Shown in pieces: positions 9,454 through 18,526 of a stretch of 64,000 bases of DNA (its first letter is position 1; each line of letters begins with the position of its first letter). This DNA is from Streptomyces sp. XM4193 (GTDB lineage Bacteria > Actinomycetota > Actinomycetes > Streptomycetales > Streptomycetaceae). The translations under genes were made by a program, and so were the position numbers. The DNA lies in NCBI RefSeq assembly GCF_023072595.1, contig NZ_JALLGK010000004.1, positions 310,001 to 374,000 on the forward strand, read 5' to 3'. A model generated the notes under the pieces. It was given only the letters and a program-made list of their open reading frames with translations, ran no database searches and was not told where the DNA came from.

Positions 9454-10860
9454 GTGAGTGAGAGCAGCGAGAGCGTGAACCAGTCGGCGACAAGGGCGGT
9501 GAGCCGCCCGGTGCCACAGCAGCGGACCGAGCAGCCGGCGACGGCGACGGCCAGAGCACTGCAGTACCGCATCGACGGCCCGGCCGGAGCGCCGCTGCTG
9601 GTCCTCGGGCCCGCGCTCGGCGCGACCTGGCACATGTGGGACCGCCAGATACCGGAGCTGACGCGGGAGTGGCGCGTACTGCGCTTCGACCTCCCCGGCC
9701 ACGGCGGCGCCCCCGCACACCCCGCCGCCTCCGTCGCGGACCTCGCCGAACGCCTGCTGGTCACCCTGGACAACGCGGGGGAGAACCGCTTCGGGTACGC
9801 GGGCTGCGGCATCGGCGGCGCGATCGGCGCCCAACTCGCCCTCACCCAGCCGCAACGGCTGACCACCCTCGCGCTCATCTCCTCCTCGCCCCGCCAGGGC
9901 ACCGCCGACGAATGGCGCCAGCGCGGCGTCGTCATCCGCACCAACGGGCTCGACCCGGTCGCCCGCACCACCCCCGACCGCTGGTTCACCGGCGACTTCA
10001 TCGGCGCGCAGAACGCCATCGCCGAGTGGTCGGTGCAGATGGTGCGCACCACCGACCCCGGCTGCTACATCGCCGCCTGCGAGGCCAACGCCGCCTTCGA
10101 CGTCCGCGACGTGCTGCCGCGCATCGGCATCCCCACGCTGGTGGTGTGCGGCGCCGAGGACCAGCTCGCACCGCCCGCCGACGCCCGTGCGCTGGTCGCC
10201 GGCATCCCCGACGCCCGACTGGCGATGATCCCCGGCGCCGCGCACCTCACGCCGGTCGAACGCCCGGGCGAGGTCACCGAGTTGCTGATGCAGCACTTCG
10301 AGACCGCCTGGCAGGACCAGCCGGACGGCGGCCAGCCCACCGGCGCCCAGAGCGTGCTGCCGGCCAGGCCCAACCACGTGCCCGCCCCGGCAGCCGTCGC
10401 GCCGATCGCCGAACCCGCCTCCTCACCGCTCGGATGGGCCGTCGGCGAGCTCACCGCGGGCACCGGCACCACTGGCCGCGCCGACGCCGTGGAGGCCGGC
10501 ACCAGACTGCGCCGCGAAGTGCTCGGCGACGGCCACGTGGACCGCATCGCCGCCGAGACCGACGACTTCACCGCCGACTTCCAGAGCTTCCTGACCCGCG
10601 TCGAGTGGGGCGAGGCCTGGTCGCGGACCGGCATCGACCGCCGTACCCGCTCGGTCGCCACGCTCGGCATCCTCACCGCGACCGGACAGCTGGACGCCCT
10701 CGCCGACCACGTGCGCGGCGCGCTGCGCAACGGCCTCACACCCGCCGAGATCCGCGAGGTGCTGCTGCACACCGCGGTCTACTGCGGGCTGCCGGCCGCC
10801 GACGCCGCCTTCCGCGTCGCACAGCGCGTCGTACGGGAGGAAACGACCCCGGAGGAGTAG
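9454..10860 (+). CDS. pcaL: 3-oxoadipate enol-lactonase / 4-carboxymuconolactone decarboxylase fusion with altered nucleophile motif
   Basis: 468 residues in two parts. Residues 30-285 form an alpha/beta hydrolase (PcaD-like), and about 345-465 a carboxymuconolactone decarboxylase ('DRRTRSVATLGILTATGQ', 'EIREVLLHTAVYCGLPAADAAFRVAQ'). Such fusions act in the protocatechuate branch of the beta-ketoadipate pathway. The hydrolase nucleophile elbow reads GCGIGG, so the expected Ser is Gly119, while Asp236 and His264 are in place. The decarboxylase half looks intact. The GTG at 9454 is preferred to GTG 9445. No other pca genes are nearby, so it may be a second copy or a repurposed one. Confidence 0.82.
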   Translation: MSESSESVNQSATRAVSRPVPQQRTEQPATATARALQYRIDGPAGAPLLVLGPALGATWHMWDRQIPELTREWRVLRFDLPGHGGAPAHPAASVADLAERLLVTLDNAGENRFGYAGCGIGGAIGAQLALTQPQRLTTLALISSSPRQGTADEWRQRGVVIRTNGLDPVARTTPDRWFTGDFIGAQNAIAEWSVQMVRTTDPGCYIAACEANAAFDVRDVLPRIGIPTLVVCGAEDQLAPPADARALVAGIPDARLAMIPGAAHLTPVERPGEVTELLMQHFETAWQDQPDGGQPTGAQSVLPARPNHVPAPAAVAPIAEPASSPLGWAVGELTAGTGTTGRADAVEAGTRLRREVLGDGHVDRIAAETDDFTADFQSFLTRVEWGEAWSRTGIDRRTRSVATLGILTATGQLDALADHVRGALRNGLTPAEIREVLLHTAVYCGLPAADAAFRVAQRVVREETTPEE

Positions 10861-10864
10861 CACA

Positions 10865-11614
10865 ATGGCGGACATGCCCAGCTCGCAACCGTCCGCCTCC
10901 GTGCCCTCGGCCACGCCCTCGGCCGCGTCCTCGTCGTCCTCCTCGTTCTCCTCCTCCGACCGTCCGCCGCTGAGGCTCACCAAGCAGGGCCACTCCAGCG
11001 TCCGGCTGGAGCGGGACGGTCGCGCCCTGGTCATCGACCCGGGCGGGTTCAGCGAGGACGACGCGGCGCAGGGCGCCACCGCGCTGCTCGTCACCCACGA
11101 GCACCCCGACCACTTCGACGAGCGCCGGCTGCGCACGGCGCTGGAGGCCGACCCCTCCGTCGAACTGTGGACGCTGCGCAGCGTCGCCGAACAGCTCGCG
11201 CCCGCGTTCCCCGGCCGCGTCCACACCGTCGGCCACGGCGACACCTTCGAGGCGGCAGGATTCCGTGTCGCGGTCCACGGCGAACTGCACGCCGTCATCC
11301 ACCCCGACATCCCGCGCGTCACCAACGTCGGCTTCCTGGTCGACGAGCGCGTCTTCCACCCCGGCGACGCGCTCACCGTGCCGGACGCCCCGGTGGAGAC
11401 ACTGCTGCTGCCGCTCCAGGCGCCCTGGAGCAAGTTCTCCGAAATCGTCGACTACGTACGGGAGTTGGCGCCGCGCCGCGCGTACGACATCCACGACGGC
11501 CTGCTCGGCGGCAACGCCTTCCCGATCTACGAGCGGATGCTCGGGCCCACCGGCCCCGGGCTCGGCGGCGCCGACCACGACCGACTGCTGCCGGGCGAGT
11601 CCGCGACACTCTGA
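10865..11614 (+). CDS. metallo-beta-lactamase-fold hydrolase
   Basis: 249 residues. After a Ser-rich head (about 35 residues) comes an UlaG-like MBL fold with 'GHSSVRLE', 'LVIDPGGF', the metal motif HEHPDH, later His residues ('GELHAVIH'), the metal Asp in 'FHPGDAL', and 'DIHDGLLGGNAFP'. Substrate unknown. The ATG at 10865 follows GGAGGAG; a second ATG at 10874 would also be possible. It starts 4 nt after the PcaDC fusion, so the two are probably co-transcribed. Confidence 0.85.
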   Translation: MADMPSSQPSASVPSATPSAASSSSSSFSSSDRPPLRLTKQGHSSVRLERDGRALVIDPGGFSEDDAAQGATALLVTHEHPDHFDERRLRTALEADPSVELWTLRSVAEQLAPAFPGRVHTVGHGDTFEAAGFRVAVHGELHAVIHPDIPRVTNVGFLVDERVFHPGDALTVPDAPVETLLLPLQAPWSKFSEIVDYVRELAPRRAYDIHDGLLGGNAFPIYERMLGPTGPGLGGADHDRLLPGESATL

Positions 11615-11853
11615 GCGCTGAGGGCCCGCGCCGCGTCTTCCGCGCACCGCGCCGCCGGCCCGCGCCGCGTCTCCCGCTTGCTCGACGGCTGCACGGACCC
11701 GCCCCCGGGCACTGCGCCTGGCACGTCCGTCACGCGCGCGGGCGCCCCGTACGACCGGCGCCGGTCCGGCGTGCGCGCCCGACGCCGTCCCGCCCGCGCG
11801 GACCGGCGTGGGACGGACGGCCGAGTGTCAGAGGTGAGCGATAGGTTCTCCTC

Positions 11854-12633
11854 ATGCGAATCGCCACCTGGAACGTCAACGGCATCAACACGCGACTCGA
11901 GCGGCTGCTGGACTGGCTGAAGTCCAGCGGGACGGACGTCCTGTGCCTTCAGGAGCTCAAGTGCACCGCCGAGCAGTTCCCCGCCCAGGCGCTCGCGGAC
12001 GCCGGCTACGAGGCGGCGTTCACCGCGACCGGCCGGTGGAACGGCGTCGCGGTCCTCTCCCGCGTCGGTCTCACCGACCCCGTCACCGCGCTGCCGGACG
12101 CCCCGGAGTTCGAGGGTGTCCTGGAGCCCCGCGCGGTCTCCGCCACCTGCGGCGGCGTACGCGTCTGGTCCGTCTACGTGCCCAACGGCCGCGACCCCGA
12201 GCACGCCCACTACCAGTACAAGCTGCGGTGGTTGGCCGCCCTGCGCGACACCGCCGCCCGCGAGGCCGGCGGCGACACCCCGTACGCGATCCTCGGCGAC
12301 TTCAACGTCGCACCGAAGGACGAGGACGTCTGGGACATCTCCCTCTTCGAGAACTCCACCCACGTCACCGACCCCGAGCGCGACGCCCTGACCGCGCTCG
12401 CCGCCACCGGGCTGACCGAGCTGAGCCCCAGAGCGCTGAAGTACGACGTGGCCTTCACTTTCTGGGACTACCGCCAGCTCAACTTCCCCAAGAACCGCGG
12501 CATGCGCATCGACCACGTCTACGCCAACCCCGCCTTCGCCGCGGCCGTCACCGACTCCTTCGTCGACCGCGAGGCCCGAAAGGGCAAGTCCCCCTCCGAC
12601 CACGCCCCGGTCGTCGCCGACCTCGACCTGTAG
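11854..12633 (+). CDS. xth: exodeoxyribonuclease III / AP endonuclease
   Basis: 259 residues, usual length. EEP-fold motifs are all visible: 'IATWNVNGI' (Asn7), 'CLQELK' (Glu), 'VYVPNG', 'LGDFNVAP' (Asp/Asn pair) and the C-terminal 'SDHAPVV' (catalytic His). Acts on abasic sites and 3' ends in base excision repair. Starts at ATG 11854 after a 239-nt gap with no other gene. Confidence 0.93.
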   Translation: MRIATWNVNGINTRLERLLDWLKSSGTDVLCLQELKCTAEQFPAQALADAGYEAAFTATGRWNGVAVLSRVGLTDPVTALPDAPEFEGVLEPRAVSATCGGVRVWSVYVPNGRDPEHAHYQYKLRWLAALRDTAAREAGGDTPYAILGDFNVAPKDEDVWDISLFENSTHVTDPERDALTALAATGLTELSPRALKYDVAFTFWDYRQLNFPKNRGMRIDHVYANPAFAAAVTDSFVDREARKGKSPSDHAPVVADLDL

Positions 12634-12662
12634 GGCGCGAGCACCGCCGGGGCGGGGGCGAG

Positions 12663-13037
12663 TCAGACGGGCAGGACCGGTACGTCGTACTGCGGGATGT
12701 ACTTGTCGCGTGTCACCAGGGTCATGCCCTCGATCTGTGCCTGAGCGACCAGCAGGCGGTCGAACGGATCCCGGTGGTGTGCCGGCAGCCGCCCGGCCCG
12801 AACCCCGTGGCCGGCGGTCACCGGCAGCTGGCTGAATTGGCTGTCCCGCACCCTCTCGGCCAGGTCCTCGGGCTCGCCGAGCTTGCCCAACGACTGCTTG
12901 ATCGCGATCTCCCAGGGGGACACCGCGCTCACGTACACCGCCGGCTCGGTGTCCAGCAGCTCCTTAACGTCGGGCGTGAGCTGCTCCGAGTCCGCCAGCC
13001 ACCAAATGACGACGTGCGTGTCGAGCAGTAGCCGCAT
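12663..13037 (-). CDS. PIN-domain toxin (VapC-like)
   Basis: 124 residues. The PIN-fold acidic residues are all present: Asp in 'RLLLDTHV', Glu in 'SPWEIAIK', Asp in 'HRDPFDRLLVAQA', and a final Asp in 'LVTRD'. VapC toxins are Mg-dependent RNases that cut tRNA or rRNA. The start codon overlaps the antitoxin stop by 1 nt (TGATG), so both are translated from one message. It converges with xth across a 29-nt gap. Confidence 0.87.
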   Translation of the reverse strand: MRLLLDTHVVIWWLADSEQLTPDVKELLDTEPAVYVSAVSPWEIAIKQSLGKLGEPEDLAERVRDSQFSQLPVTAGHGVRAGRLPAHHRDPFDRLLVAQAQIEGMTLVTRDKYIPQYDVPVLPV

Positions 13038-13279
13038 CAGCGCATCCCCAGAGCGTCCGCCACGTCCTCGGGCAGTTCGTCGAAGTCTTCCGGGATGTGC
13101 ACCTGCCCGCTGATCGACCCGCGTCCGGTCCTTCGGACACTGGGGCGGAGCGGAACGACCTTGGCCACTGGCTCGCCGGCCTTGCTGATGACCACCTCCG
13201 CGCCTGTCGCCACCTGCTCGAGGATGCGGGAGAACTGGGTTTTGGCTTCATGGACGTTGTACTGACGCGCTGCTTCCAC
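13037..13279 (-). CDS. antitoxin of the VapBC/Phd-YefM type
   Basis: 80 residues. The N-terminal Phd/YefM-like DNA-binding fold reads 'YNVHEAKTQFSRILEQ' then 'VVISKAGEPVAKVVPL'; the acidic C-terminal tail ('PEDFDELPEDVADALGM') is the probable toxin-binding segment. The GTG at 13279 is chosen because GGAGG lies 6 nt upstream; the open frame continues far upstream as a shadow of eccB. A palindrome 22 bp upstream is a good autoregulation site. Confidence 0.87.
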   Translation of the reverse strand: MEAARQYNVHEAKTQFSRILEQVATGAEVVISKAGEPVAKVVPLRPSVRRTGRGSISGQVHIPEDFDELPEDVADALGMR

Positions 13280-13618
13280 GGCTGCCTCCAAGCGGAAGAA
13301 AGTTGGTGGACCAACTCCTGGACTAAGTCTACTCCCGCAGGCGTGGCGCAGCCGGACTGTTCGCCCCGGGGCGGTGCTGCCCTTCCGTGCTGTTGCGGGC
13401 CCCGTGCGGCCGTGGCGGCCGGTGGAAGGCCCGTTGCGCGCCCGCTGTCCGTCAACGGCCGTGCGGGCGCGACGGGTTGGGGACACCCGAGTGTGTTGCT
13501 CCGGTAGCCGAGAGGCACAATGTCCGGCGGGGAATTCACACACCTGCCCGTGGCGCGCAGGTGAGGACCGTGGACCGGGCGCCGGACACCGGGCAGCCCA
13601 GGGGGAGCAGACCAGCCG
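13280..13618. other. divergent region between toxin-antitoxin pair and eccB
   Basis: 339 bases. They hold the antitoxin operator and, near the eccB side, a weak TGTTGC-N16-CACAAT promoter-like pair around 13494-13521. No gene is seen. Confidence 0.4.
13301..13316. promoter_or_regulatory. operator-like palindrome upstream of the antitoxin gene
   Basis: AGTTGGTGGACCAACT has 7-bp perfect arms and a 2-nt centre. Its position just upstream of the antitoxin start fits autorepression by the toxin-antitoxin complex. Confidence 0.5.
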
Positions 13619-15127
13619 ATGGCATCCAGGCGCGATGAGCTGAACGCGTACACCTTCGAGAAGAAGCGCACCGTCGCCGCGTTCCTGCAACCCTCGCCCT
13701 CCGGGAGCGACGAGGGGGCACCGAAGCCGATCCGCGGGTTTCTGCCGGGTCTGATCGTCGGTGTGCTGCTGCTGGTCGGCTTCGGCGCCTGGGGGATGTT
13801 CAAGCCGCTGGCGCCCAAGGACTGGGACCAGCCCAAGAAGAACGTCATCATCGGCAGCGACTCCACCACCCGGTACGTCGTGCTGGAGACCGACGGCAAG
13901 GTGCAGCTGCACCCCGTGCTCAATCTCGCCTCCGCCAAACTGCTGCTGACCTCGGACTCCTTCGAGATCGTCAAGGTCGCGGAGAAGGAGCTCGACAGCG
14001 GTCGAATACCGCACGGGCCGACCGTCGGCATCCCGTACGCACCGGACAGGCTGCCGGACGAGAAGGAGGCCGGCCGGGCCATGCGCTGGGCCGTATGCGA
14101 GAAGCCGGGCGGTGTGGGACGCACTCCCGGCCAGGCCGCCTTCGTGCTCGGCGACCACGAGCACGACGCGGTGGAGGGCAAGGGACGGCTGCGCGGCGGC
14201 GACGTCATGTACGTGCGCGAGCGCGGCAGCCGCGCCGAGTACCTCGTCGACCCCAAGGGCAAGAAGTACCAACTCAAGGACCGCCAGCGGGAGTTGCTCA
14301 ACCGCGCGGTGACCAACGGCACCCCGCAGCCGGTCGACAGGAAGTGGCTGGCCACGCTCCCGACCGGCGACCCGCTGGTCTTCCCCGACCTGCGCGGCCC
14401 CATCGGCACACCGGCAGGCGTCGAGGGCCTGGACGAGAGCGCCAACCGGATCGGAATGGTCCTGCGCGCCCGTACCGCGGACGGATACGAGCACTACCTC
14501 GTCGAGCAGGGCCGGGTCGTACCGGTCACGGACTTCACCGCGTTCATGGTCCTGTACCACCCCGAAACGGCCGAACTCCGCCAGCGGGCCAAGCCGTACG
14601 AGGTGAACCCGCAGTCGATCACGCCCGTCTCCCGGTCGCTCAGCCCGACCAGCGGCAAGGACTGGCCGGTCCACCGAACCGAGCAGATCAACCGCGGCGA
14701 GCGGCAGACGCTGTGCAGCGTGCTGCGCGACGTCGACGGCTCCAAGGGCACCACGACCCGTTCCACCTGGGCCGCCAAGGACTATCCGCGCACCATCTCC
14801 GACCGCTCCACCAGCGCCTACGTCACACCCGGTGCCGGCATGCTCTTCCGCCAGTTCCAGGGCAGCGACACCGGCACCGGCGGCACTTTCCTGCTGACCG
14901 ACACCGGTCTGCGGTACGCCGTGCAGTCCAACAACGACAGCAGCACGGACGGCGATCCGGACGGTTCGAAGAAGGACGGCAAGGAGGAGGAGAAGGTCAA
15001 CGAGGCCCAGATGAGGCTGGGTTACCAGAACGTCAAGCCGCTCCCGGTGCCGTTCGAGTGGGCCCAGTTCCTGCCGACCGGCCCGCGGTTGGACGTCAGC
15101 GGCGCCCGACTGCCCCAGGGCTCCTGA
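13619..15127 (+). CDS. eccB: type VII secretion core protein EccB
   Basis: 502 residues. The diagnostic N-terminus 'SRRDELNAYTFEKKRTVAAFL' is cytosolic. One membrane segment follows (about 42-62, 'FLPGLIVGVLLLVGFGAWGMF'), then a large external repeat domain ('STTRYVVLETDGKVQLHPVLNLASAKLLL', 'LGDHEHDAVEGKGRL'). EccB is a structural part of the ESX membrane complex. Its stop overlaps the mycosin start by 1 nt (TGATG). First gene of the T7SS locus on this strand. Confidence 0.94.
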   Translation: MASRRDELNAYTFEKKRTVAAFLQPSPSGSDEGAPKPIRGFLPGLIVGVLLLVGFGAWGMFKPLAPKDWDQPKKNVIIGSDSTTRYVVLETDGKVQLHPVLNLASAKLLLTSDSFEIVKVAEKELDSGRIPHGPTVGIPYAPDRLPDEKEAGRAMRWAVCEKPGGVGRTPGQAAFVLGDHEHDAVEGKGRLRGGDVMYVRERGSRAEYLVDPKGKKYQLKDRQRELLNRAVTNGTPQPVDRKWLATLPTGDPLVFPDLRGPIGTPAGVEGLDESANRIGMVLRARTADGYEHYLVEQGRVVPVTDFTAFMVLYHPETAELRQRAKPYEVNPQSITPVSRSLSPTSGKDWPVHRTEQINRGERQTLCSVLRDVDGSKGTTTRSTWAAKDYPRTISDRSTSAYVTPGAGMLFRQFQGSDTGTGGTFLLTDTGLRYAVQSNNDSSTDGDPDGSKKDGKEEEKVNEAQMRLGYQNVKPLPVPFEWAQFLPTGPRLDVSGARLPQGS

Positions 15128-16452
15128 TGCGACGGCGAACCCTCGCATCTCTCGCTCTGGCCGGCCTCGTACTGGCCGGCCCCGCCGCCGCACCGGCAAC
15201 CCCTGCGGGTGCCTACGCCTCGTCCGGGCAGCAGGCGTCTGCCCTGTCCAGCGGGCACGACGCCGCGGGGGAGCGCACCGCCGCCCGGCACCCGGCACCG
15301 CTCGCGCTCAGCGACGCGGGGGAGTGCCGCTTCGGCGGCAAGCAGTTCCCCGGCCGCCCCTGGCCGCTGCAACGCGTCCAACTGGACCGTCTCTGGCAGG
15401 AATCCAGAGGGAAGGGCATCCGGGTCGCGGTCATCGACAGCGGCGTGGACGCCAAGAACCCGCAACTGGCCGGAGCGGTCGACCGCAAAGCCGGCAAGGA
15501 CCTGCTCAAGCCCGGCAAGAACGAGCCGAAGGGCGCACCCCGCGGTCCCACCGTCGACAACGTCGGTCACGGAACCAAGGTCGCGGGCATCATCGCCGCC
15601 CGCCCGCGCGCCAAGACGGGCTTCGCCGGCCTCGCACCGGAAGCCACTGTCGTCCCGATCCGCCAGAACGACGGGCAGGGCGAGGGCGACGTCGATTCCC
15701 TGGTGCGAGCCATCGACTACGCGATCGCTGCCGGGGTCCACGTCATCAACATCAGCCAGGACGCCAAGGGGCCGTTGCACGAGGACTCGCAGCTGCCCGG
15801 CGCCGTCCAACGGGCACTGGACCGCGACATCGTGGTCATCGCCTCGGCAGGCAACGACGGAGCCTCGGGCAAGTCCGTCAACACCTATCCCGCCGCACTG
15901 CCGGGTGTCCTCGCCGTCGCCGCCTCCGACCGCAACAACGAGCGCGCCTACTTCTCCCAGCGCGGCGAATTCGTCGGAGTCGCCGCACCCGGCGTCGACG
16001 TGGTCTCCACGGTGCCTCTCGGCGGCCACTGCGTCGACAACGGAACGAGCTTCGCCGCACCGTTCGTCGCGGGCGTCGCCGCCCTCATCCGCGAGAAGCA
16101 CCCGACCTGGACGCACCAGCAGGTCGTCGCACAGATCCAGCAGACCGCCGAACGCGCCGTCAGCGGCCGCGACCGGCACATCGGTTGGGGAGTCGTCGAC
16201 CCCGTACGGGCCCTGACCGAGGACAGCAGCCCCGTCGACCGCCCCGTGGCGCGCGAGGGCGTGCGGCAGGCCGAGAAACCGGAGGCGGCGGCGCTCAACC
16301 TCCACGAGACGTACGCCGAACGCAACGAACGCCTGGCCACGTACGTCCTGCTCGCCGTCCTCGTCCTCGTCGGCCTCATCGCCACCGCCGCCCGCATCCT
16401 CCGCGACCGCGCGCGCGGCGGCGCGTCCGCCGGTGCCTCCGACGCCACGTGA
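15127..16452 (+). CDS. mycP: mycosin, membrane-anchored subtilisin-like protease of T7SS
   Basis: 441 residues. Signal peptide (about 1-28), S8 protease domain with catalytic Asp104 ('VAVIDSGVD'), His149 ('GHGTKVAG'), oxyanion Asn243 and Ser308 ('NGTSFAAP'), then a C-terminal membrane anchor (about 400-420) and a short basic tail. Mycosins sit on the outer membrane face, cleave T7SS-associated proteins and stabilise the complex. Translationally coupled to eccB. This is one of two mycosins in the locus. Confidence 0.93.
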   Translation: MRRRTLASLALAGLVLAGPAAAPATPAGAYASSGQQASALSSGHDAAGERTAARHPAPLALSDAGECRFGGKQFPGRPWPLQRVQLDRLWQESRGKGIRVAVIDSGVDAKNPQLAGAVDRKAGKDLLKPGKNEPKGAPRGPTVDNVGHGTKVAGIIAARPRAKTGFAGLAPEATVVPIRQNDGQGEGDVDSLVRAIDYAIAAGVHVINISQDAKGPLHEDSQLPGAVQRALDRDIVVIASAGNDGASGKSVNTYPAALPGVLAVAASDRNNERAYFSQRGEFVGVAAPGVDVVSTVPLGGHCVDNGTSFAAPFVAGVAALIREKHPTWTHQQVVAQIQQTAERAVSGRDRHIGWGVVDPVRALTEDSSPVDRPVAREGVRQAEKPEAAALNLHETYAERNERLATYVLLAVLVLVGLIATAARILRDRARGGASAGASDAT

Positions 16453-16617
16453 ACCGGCGCCGGCCGAGCACCGGATGCCCGACGGCCCAGCGCACCGTCC
16501 CGGGAGCGGCTCGGTGCGCGGGCAGTCACGGTGTCCCATCTGTCAGGACAGAAGCCGATATCCCGTCACGCGTGTTCCTGCTGGGCTGTCAACTACCGTG
16601 CCCACCTGGGGTTTTGG

Positions 16618-16633
16618 TGTGGTGCAGACCACA
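16618..16633. promoter_or_regulatory. inverted repeat TGTGGT-N4-ACCACA
   Basis: Perfect 6-bp arms with spacer GCAG, 31 nt upstream of the putative -35 at 16665. Possible activator or repressor site for the T7SS cargo genes. Confidence 0.35.
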
Positions 16634-16664
16634 AAGCACATCGCTGTAATCATGTGCTCACTGC

Positions 16665-16694
16665 TTCACGTGTCATGTACGTAGTGAGTAAACT
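16665..16694 (+). promoter_or_regulatory. putative promoter for the T7SS accessory gene block
   Basis: TTCACG (16665-16670), 18-nt spacer, TAAACT (16689-16694). The surrounding 16.6-16.7 kb is AT-richer than neighbouring DNA. It would start transcription about 35 nt before the GTG at 16737. Confidence 0.4.
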
Positions 16695-16736
16695 TGTACG
16701 GACCGTAATGGCCGAACCTGTGGGGGGGATTGAGCC

Positions 16737-17207
16737 GTGGCGCTCGACCATGTCGGAGGCACGAACGGCAGCGGGGAACTGCCGACAGCTGACGGGGATT
16801 TGGTTCTCGACTCGGAGACCCTGACGCGGCTGCGCAAGCAAGTCGACCTCGTCGCAAACGAGTTGCGTGATTCGTCCGCCTCGGAGGCGAAGGTTCGTCA
16901 GCAGATCGTGGCCCGTGACGCGTACGGCGGCGCCAATCTGGCGCATGCCGACGATCTGTCGAAGGCGTACGACAAGGCGCGTGTCGAACTGGAGCGCTAT
17001 GTGCGCATTTTCTCCGAGCAGATCGAGGCTTTGAGCCTGGTCGTCGAGATGTCCAAGAAGGGCTTCGACAACGCCGAGGAAGAGCAGATCGCGCGCTTCC
17101 ACAAGCTCCAGGAGAACGCCCGGGAGCACTACCGGACCCCGGAGCCCCGCCCGGACACCCGCGACGAGCGGTCCGCGGGCACGGGCAGCGAAGCCGAAAG
17201 CTACTGA
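16737..17207 (+). CDS. T7SS-associated helical protein
   Basis: 156 residues, predicted almost wholly alpha-helical ('LRKQVDLVANELRDSSASEAKVRQQIVARDAYGG' region, then 'YDKARVELERYVRIFSEQIEALSLVVEMSKKGF'). No Trp-x-Gly motif and no signal peptide. It resembles the helical EspC/WXG100-like partners often encoded in Streptomyces ESX loci, but I cannot name a family. The charged C-terminal tail is probably disordered. It begins a run of genes ending at esxB. Confidence 0.7.
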   Translation: MALDHVGGTNGSGELPTADGDLVLDSETLTRLRKQVDLVANELRDSSASEAKVRQQIVARDAYGGANLAHADDLSKAYDKARVELERYVRIFSEQIEALSLVVEMSKKGFDNAEEEQIARFHKLQENAREHYRTPEPRPDTRDERSAGTGSEAESY

Positions 17208-17232
17208 GACCCGAGAAAGGGGGACACACGCC

Positions 17233-18510
17233 TTGCCTGCAGACAACTCGGAGGGCCTGAGCCACAAGGAGCTGCACGCTCTCGTCGCCGGCGCCAGACC
17301 CGACGACATATCCACCCGCAGCGACGCCGTCAGCGTCGCTGCACGGAAGATCTACACCATCGTCCAAGACCTCGAACGCCTCGTGAAGAAGGCCGAGTGG
17401 GAGGGCGAGTCCGGTGAGGCTCTGCGCACCTGGACGAAGAGCTTCGCCAAGGAGGGCCGCGCTCTCGGTGATTACGCCACCCTCGTCGGATCCGCTCTCT
17501 TCGTCGCCAGCGACGGGCTGAGCTACGCCAAGAAGACGATGCCCGACCTCAAGGACGGCAGCCAGTCGGAGAAGGACCGTCAGGACGCACTGCGTGTCAT
17601 CACTCGTCTCAACTCCTACTACAGCGAAGCCGCCAAAGACGTAGCCTCCCCCACCCGCCCGAATTTCTCACCGCTGAGCGGTATCGAGGTGCCTCGTCCG
17701 GTAGGCCCGATCGAGACGTCCTCGACGGCCCTCAATGGCCAGCAGACCAGCACTATCGCGCAGAGTGGCGCCGTGGTGGAGGGCCACGAACGCAAGCAAC
17801 CAGAGTCCGTGTCCTCCTCTGAAGAGCCCAAGCAACGTGCCCAGGACCCTGCTGGCGGCGAATTGGACAGGGGAGTGCGTACGGAGCTGGACTCAGCCAC
17901 TGTCTCTGGTCCTTCACGCTTGCCGGGCTCTGTGCTTCCGGGCCCGATAGGCGCCGACGTTCCCGCGAGTGCAGCACCTCAGACCAACGTGAGCCCGGTA
18001 GCCGGCATCTCCCCAGTCAGTTCTGGTGGCCGGTCAGGTGTTCCGGCCAGCGCGTTCAATCCAGTGCCAAGCCAGAAGCCGGTGACGTCACCCTTCGGGC
18101 CGGGTATGACGCGCACGCCCGCCACCGGTATTCACGGAGGGACCGCCCGACCCGTCTCCAACGGACCGAGTCAAGCGGGGATGCCCCGTGGAACCGTGAT
18201 CGGCGGCTCTTCACAAGGATTCGGGCCCGCGTCACAGAGCCAGGCCACCCGTCGAAGCTTGGCTACGGAGCCAGGGCGAGCCGTCGGCGGCAGGTCAGGT
18301 GTGGTGAGCAGCATGCCGTCCAACCGCTCCTCCAGCAATGTCCCAGGACCGGCTGGACCTCCTCTCTCTGGGCGGTCGAACACGCCCAAACAGAACACGG
18401 AAGCCAGACGTGGCGCCGCTGACGGGCCTGGGTATCTGAAGGAAAGCGTGGAAACCTGGAACAGAAACAATAAGAAGACGGTTCCACCCGTAATTGGCTC
18501 CGACTCCTGA
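17233..18510 (+). CDS. T7SS-associated protein with WXG-like N-terminus and Ser/Pro/Gly-rich tail
   Basis: 425 residues. Residues 1-145 are helical with a WEG motif at about residue 56 ('KKAEWEGESGEALRTW'), like a WXG100/PPE-type hairpin. Residues 150-425 are low-complexity Ser, Pro, Gly and Gln without hydrophobic segments. TTG start at 17233 follows AAAGGGGG. By layout it resembles EspK-, EspB- or PPE-like substrates or chaperone-type proteins; the exact role is unknown. The third-position GC falls toward its 3' end, into the AT-richer island. Confidence 0.68.
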   Translation: MPADNSEGLSHKELHALVAGARPDDISTRSDAVSVAARKIYTIVQDLERLVKKAEWEGESGEALRTWTKSFAKEGRALGDYATLVGSALFVASDGLSYAKKTMPDLKDGSQSEKDRQDALRVITRLNSYYSEAAKDVASPTRPNFSPLSGIEVPRPVGPIETSSTALNGQQTSTIAQSGAVVEGHERKQPESVSSSEEPKQRAQDPAGGELDRGVRTELDSATVSGPSRLPGSVLPGPIGADVPASAAPQTNVSPVAGISPVSSGGRSGVPASAFNPVPSQKPVTSPFGPGMTRTPATGIHGGTARPVSNGPSQAGMPRGTVIGGSSQGFGPASQSQATRRSLATEPGRAVGGRSGVVSSMPSNRSSSNVPGPAGPPLSGRSNTPKQNTEARRGAADGPGYLKESVETWNRNNKKTVPPVIGSDS

Positions 18511-18526
18511 TCGGCAGTAGCAGATC

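Noticed and set aside
13280..15298. Extension of the antitoxin frame by 673 codons
   Set aside because: Runs antisense to eccB; the antitoxin has a good ribosome site and family start at 13279.
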